Source: Flavobacterium sp. (GTDB lineage: Bacteria; Bacteroidota; Bacteroidia; Flavobacteriales; Flavobacteriaceae). From it: a stretch of 24,149 bases of DNA. Positions 22,094 to 24,149 of the stretch are shown here, piece after piece. Positions within the stretch are counted from its first letter, which is position 1, and each line of letters opens with the position of its first letter. The notes below the pieces were generated by a model. That model saw nothing but the letters and a program-made list of their open reading frames with translations, was not told the origin of the DNA and did no database searches. The stretch spans positions 1 through 24,149 of the forward strand of contig NZ_JASLCE010000120.1 of assembly GCF_030146175.1 (NCBI RefSeq), given 5' to 3'. A program made the position numbers and the translations under genes.

Positions 22094-24149
22094 ATGGCAA
22101 AACTTCCTATCGACATTGATCGTATTATCGAACAATTTGGGCCAACACTCAATTTCCCTAAACCAGAGGGAATTTCCGGACGCGACGAACCGGACAAAAT
22201 TGTCGAAACACACTGTTGTTTTTGCGGTATGCAGTGTGGTATAAAACTGCTCGCAAAAGACAATAAAATCGTAGGCTTCGAACCCTGGATGGAGTTTCCT
22301 TTCAATCAGGGACGCTTATGTCCTAAAGGTGTCCAACGTTATATGCAGGACAATCATCCCGACCGACTAAAGTCACCTTTAATAAATGTACCGGGCTTCG
22401 GTTATAAGGCTGTTGACTGGGAGGAAGCGATGGATAAAACCGTATCGGAAATAAAACGAATACAAACACAATATGGCAATGATGCTTTTTCGGTTCTCTC
22501 CGGTGTTTCACTGACCAACGAAAAATCGTATATGGTTGGAAAGTTTGCCCGTATCGCTTTAAAAACCAAAAACCTCGATTATAACGGTCGACTGTGTATG
22601 GTATCGGCCGGAGCCGGAAATAAAAAAGCTTTCGGATTGGATCGTACCTCTAATAATTATGAAGATCTGGAAAAAGCTGAAGTGATCATTGTAACCGGAG
22701 CAAACGTATCGGAAACTTTTCCGACACTTACCTACTGGTTATGGCGCGCACGGGATAATGGTGCCAAATTAATTGTTGTCGATCCGCGGGTAATTCCATT
22801 GGCGCGAACGGCTGATATCCATCTTGATATCCGCCCCGGAACGGATTCGGCTCTTTTTGGTGCAATCCTAAATTATATGATTCAGCATGACATGCTTGAT
22901 CATCATTTTATAGAACACTATACTTCCGGTTTTGAAGCGGCCAAAGAAGCCGTAAAAGAATATACTTTAGAATGGGCAGAAAGCATTACCGGTGCGAAAA
23001 AAGAAAAAATTGAAGCGACAGCTCAACTTTGGGGAAAAGCCGCAACGTCGTTTTTACTACACGCAAGGGGAATTGAACACCATACCAAAGGTGTTGAGAA
23101 TGTACTGAGCTGTATCAATATTGTGCTGGCTTCCGGCAGAATCGGAAAACCTTATTGCGGCTATGGTACCATAACCGGACAAGGAAACGGACAAGGTGGT
23201 CGCGAGCACGGACATAAATGTGATCAATTACCGGGAAACCGGGATATCGAAAACCCGGAACATCGTAAATATATTTCTGAAGTCTGGGGTATCGATGAAA
23301 AAGAATTACCCGGTAAAGGCTTGTCAGCCTACGAAATCATTGAGGCCATTCACCGTGGTGAGATCAAGGGCTTGCTTTCCCTATGTTTTAACCCGCTGGT
23401 GTCTTTACCCAACAGCAATTATGTTCGTGAAGCATTGGAAAAACTGGAGTTTTATGTTGGCATCGACTTTTTTATGAGTGAAACCATGCGGCATTGTGAC
23501 ATTATTTTACCGGGTTCGCTTCACGAGGAGGAAGAAGGTACCGTAACCACAGCCGAGGGACGTGTAGTCCGAATCCGTAAGGTTGTCGATCCACCAAAAA
23601 ATGCCCGAACCGATTCTGAAATTCTAATCGAACTGGCAGAACGATTAGGTGCCGGGGATAAATTTAATTTTGTGAATAGCGAGGCCGTTTTTAATGAGCT
23701 TCGTGTGGCTTCCAAAGGCGGAACGGCCGATTATTATGGAATCACCTACGATAAAATTGAAAAAAACATGGGGGTTTTCTGGCCTTGTCCGGATCTGGAT
23801 CATCCCGGGACGCCCCGATTATGGGAAGATAAAAAATTTAAAACACCCGATGGTAAAGCCCATTTTAATCCGGTACAATACCATCCCAGTATGGATCCGG
23901 TTGACGAAGAATATCCTATTATCCTGACAACCGGCCGAGTGGTTTCCCAGTATCTCAGCGGAACTCAAACCCGAAGAATCGGTAAACTGGTCGAGCAATT
24001 TGCACAACCGTTACTCGAAATTCATCCAACACTGGCCGAACAGTATAATATCCATCAACATGAAGAAGTCCGGGTAATCACCAAACGCGGTGAGGCTATA
24101 TTTCCGGCTACTATTGTCGAAACCATCCGGGAAGATACCGTGTTTATTC
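22094..24149 (+). CDS. Molybdopterin-dependent nitrate reductase, catalytic subunit (partial, runs off the window)
   Basis: The first 685 residues of a Nas/Nap-type nitrate reductase, which reduces nitrate to nitrite at a bis-molybdopterin-guanine-dinucleotide molybdenum centre. The N-terminal [4Fe-4S] site is C41, C44, C48 and C76 (CX2CX3CX27C). The molybdenum ligand is C168 in the motif NGRLCMVSAGAG, as in assimilatory (NasA/NasC) and periplasmic (NapA) enzymes and unlike the Asp of NarG. Molybdopterin-binding segments VDPRVIPLARTADIHL and GQGNGQGGREHG are present, and the C-terminal binding domain has begun (TTGRVVSQYLSGTQTRR). No twin-arginine signal is present, so it should stay cytoplasmic, favouring an assimilatory type. 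The ATG at 22094 is the first start. No stop occurs before the window ends; C-terminal fusions cannot be excluded. Confidence 0.93.
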   Translation, partial: MAKLPIDIDRIIEQFGPTLNFPKPEGISGRDEPDKIVETHCCFCGMQCGIKLLAKDNKIVGFEPWMEFPFNQGRLCPKGVQRYMQDNHPDRLKSPLINVPGFGYKAVDWEEAMDKTVSEIKRIQTQYGNDAFSVLSGVSLTNEKSYMVGKFARIALKTKNLDYNGRLCMVSAGAGNKKAFGLDRTSNNYEDLEKAEVIIVTGANVSETFPTLTYWLWRARDNGAKLIVVDPRVIPLARTADIHLDIRPGTDSALFGAILNYMIQHDMLDHHFIEHYTSGFEAAKEAVKEYTLEWAESITGAKKEKIEATAQLWGKAATSFLLHARGIEHHTKGVENVLSCINIVLASGRIGKPYCGYGTITGQGNGQGGREHGHKCDQLPGNRDIENPEHRKYISEVWGIDEKELPGKGLSAYEIIEAIHRGEIKGLLSLCFNPLVSLPNSNYVREALEKLEFYVGIDFFMSETMRHCDIILPGSLHEEEEGTVTTAEGRVVRIRKVVDPPKNARTDSEILIELAERLGAGDKFNFVNSEAVFNELRVASKGGTADYYGITYDKIEKNMGVFWPCPDLDHPGTPRLWEDKKFKTPDGKAHFNPVQYHPSMDPVDEEYPIILTTGRVVSQYLSGTQTRRIGKLVEQFAQPLLEIHPTLAEQYNIHQHEEVRVITKRGEAIFPATIVETIREDTVFI

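Noticed and set aside
1..24149. CRISPR arrays, tRNA/rRNA genes, insertion sequences, prophage or defence genes
   Set aside because: No regularly spaced repeats, cloverleaf genes, transposases, integrases or phage modules were seen; the window looks like a stable chromosomal region.

Overview
The window looks like a chromosomal segment of a Flavobacteriaceae bacterium, most likely Flavobacterium or a close relative. The reasons are the low-to-moderate G+C with AT-rich spacers, starts mostly without Shine-Dalgarno sequences, candidate promoters of the Bacteroidetes TAnnTTTG type, and lineage-typical proteins: a DUF4294 protein, a TPR histidine kinase paired with a LytTR regulator, a DUF5723-like outer-membrane protein and a VGINTTTP-type surface protein. 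I see no rRNA, tRNA, CRISPR array, insertion sequence or prophage.

Layout. Bases 1-4707 hold a DUF4294 protein (-), divergent from an M42 aminopeptidase, a TPR/HisKA_2 sensor kinase and its REC-LytTR regulator (+, tightly packed). Bases 4816-6156 encode a secreted modular surface protein that ends at a bidirectional terminator facing a small secreted ankyrin protein (-), which has a convincing ECF-sigma promoter. Bases 6765-8657 are dnaK (-), with the only clear Shine-Dalgarno that I noticed in the window and a sigma-54-like element upstream. Bases 9043-10464 are a [4Fe-4S] L-serine dehydratase (+), separated from an orphan lipoprotein and an NTF2-like secreted protein (both -) by a perfect 19-bp palindromic terminator. 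Bases 11832-16425 are a + strand block: panB, an RluA-type pseudouridine synthase, a DUF5723-like outer-membrane protein, a multi-pass membrane protein and a YpfJ-type zinc metallopeptidase.

The most coherent functional unit is 16508-24149, a nitrate uptake and reduction locus. On the - strand, reading away from a 174-bp divergent control region, are a NarK1/NasA-like transporter with an unusual periplasmic insert, a NarK/NarU-like transporter and an alginate-export-family porin. On the + strand are a NarI-like haem b membrane protein and a Cys-ligated molybdopterin nitrate reductase that runs off the window end. The likely path is: porin (outer membrane), the two NarK-type carriers (inner membrane, nitrate import and nitrite exchange), then a cytoplasmic reductase with a possible quinol link through the NarI-like protein. 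The divergent region carries a terminator-like hairpin at the very start of the predicted transporter mRNA, a candidate cis-acting RNA switch.

Gene functions rest on recognised motifs and family resemblance read by eye; promoters, hairpins and start choices are inferences from the sequence.
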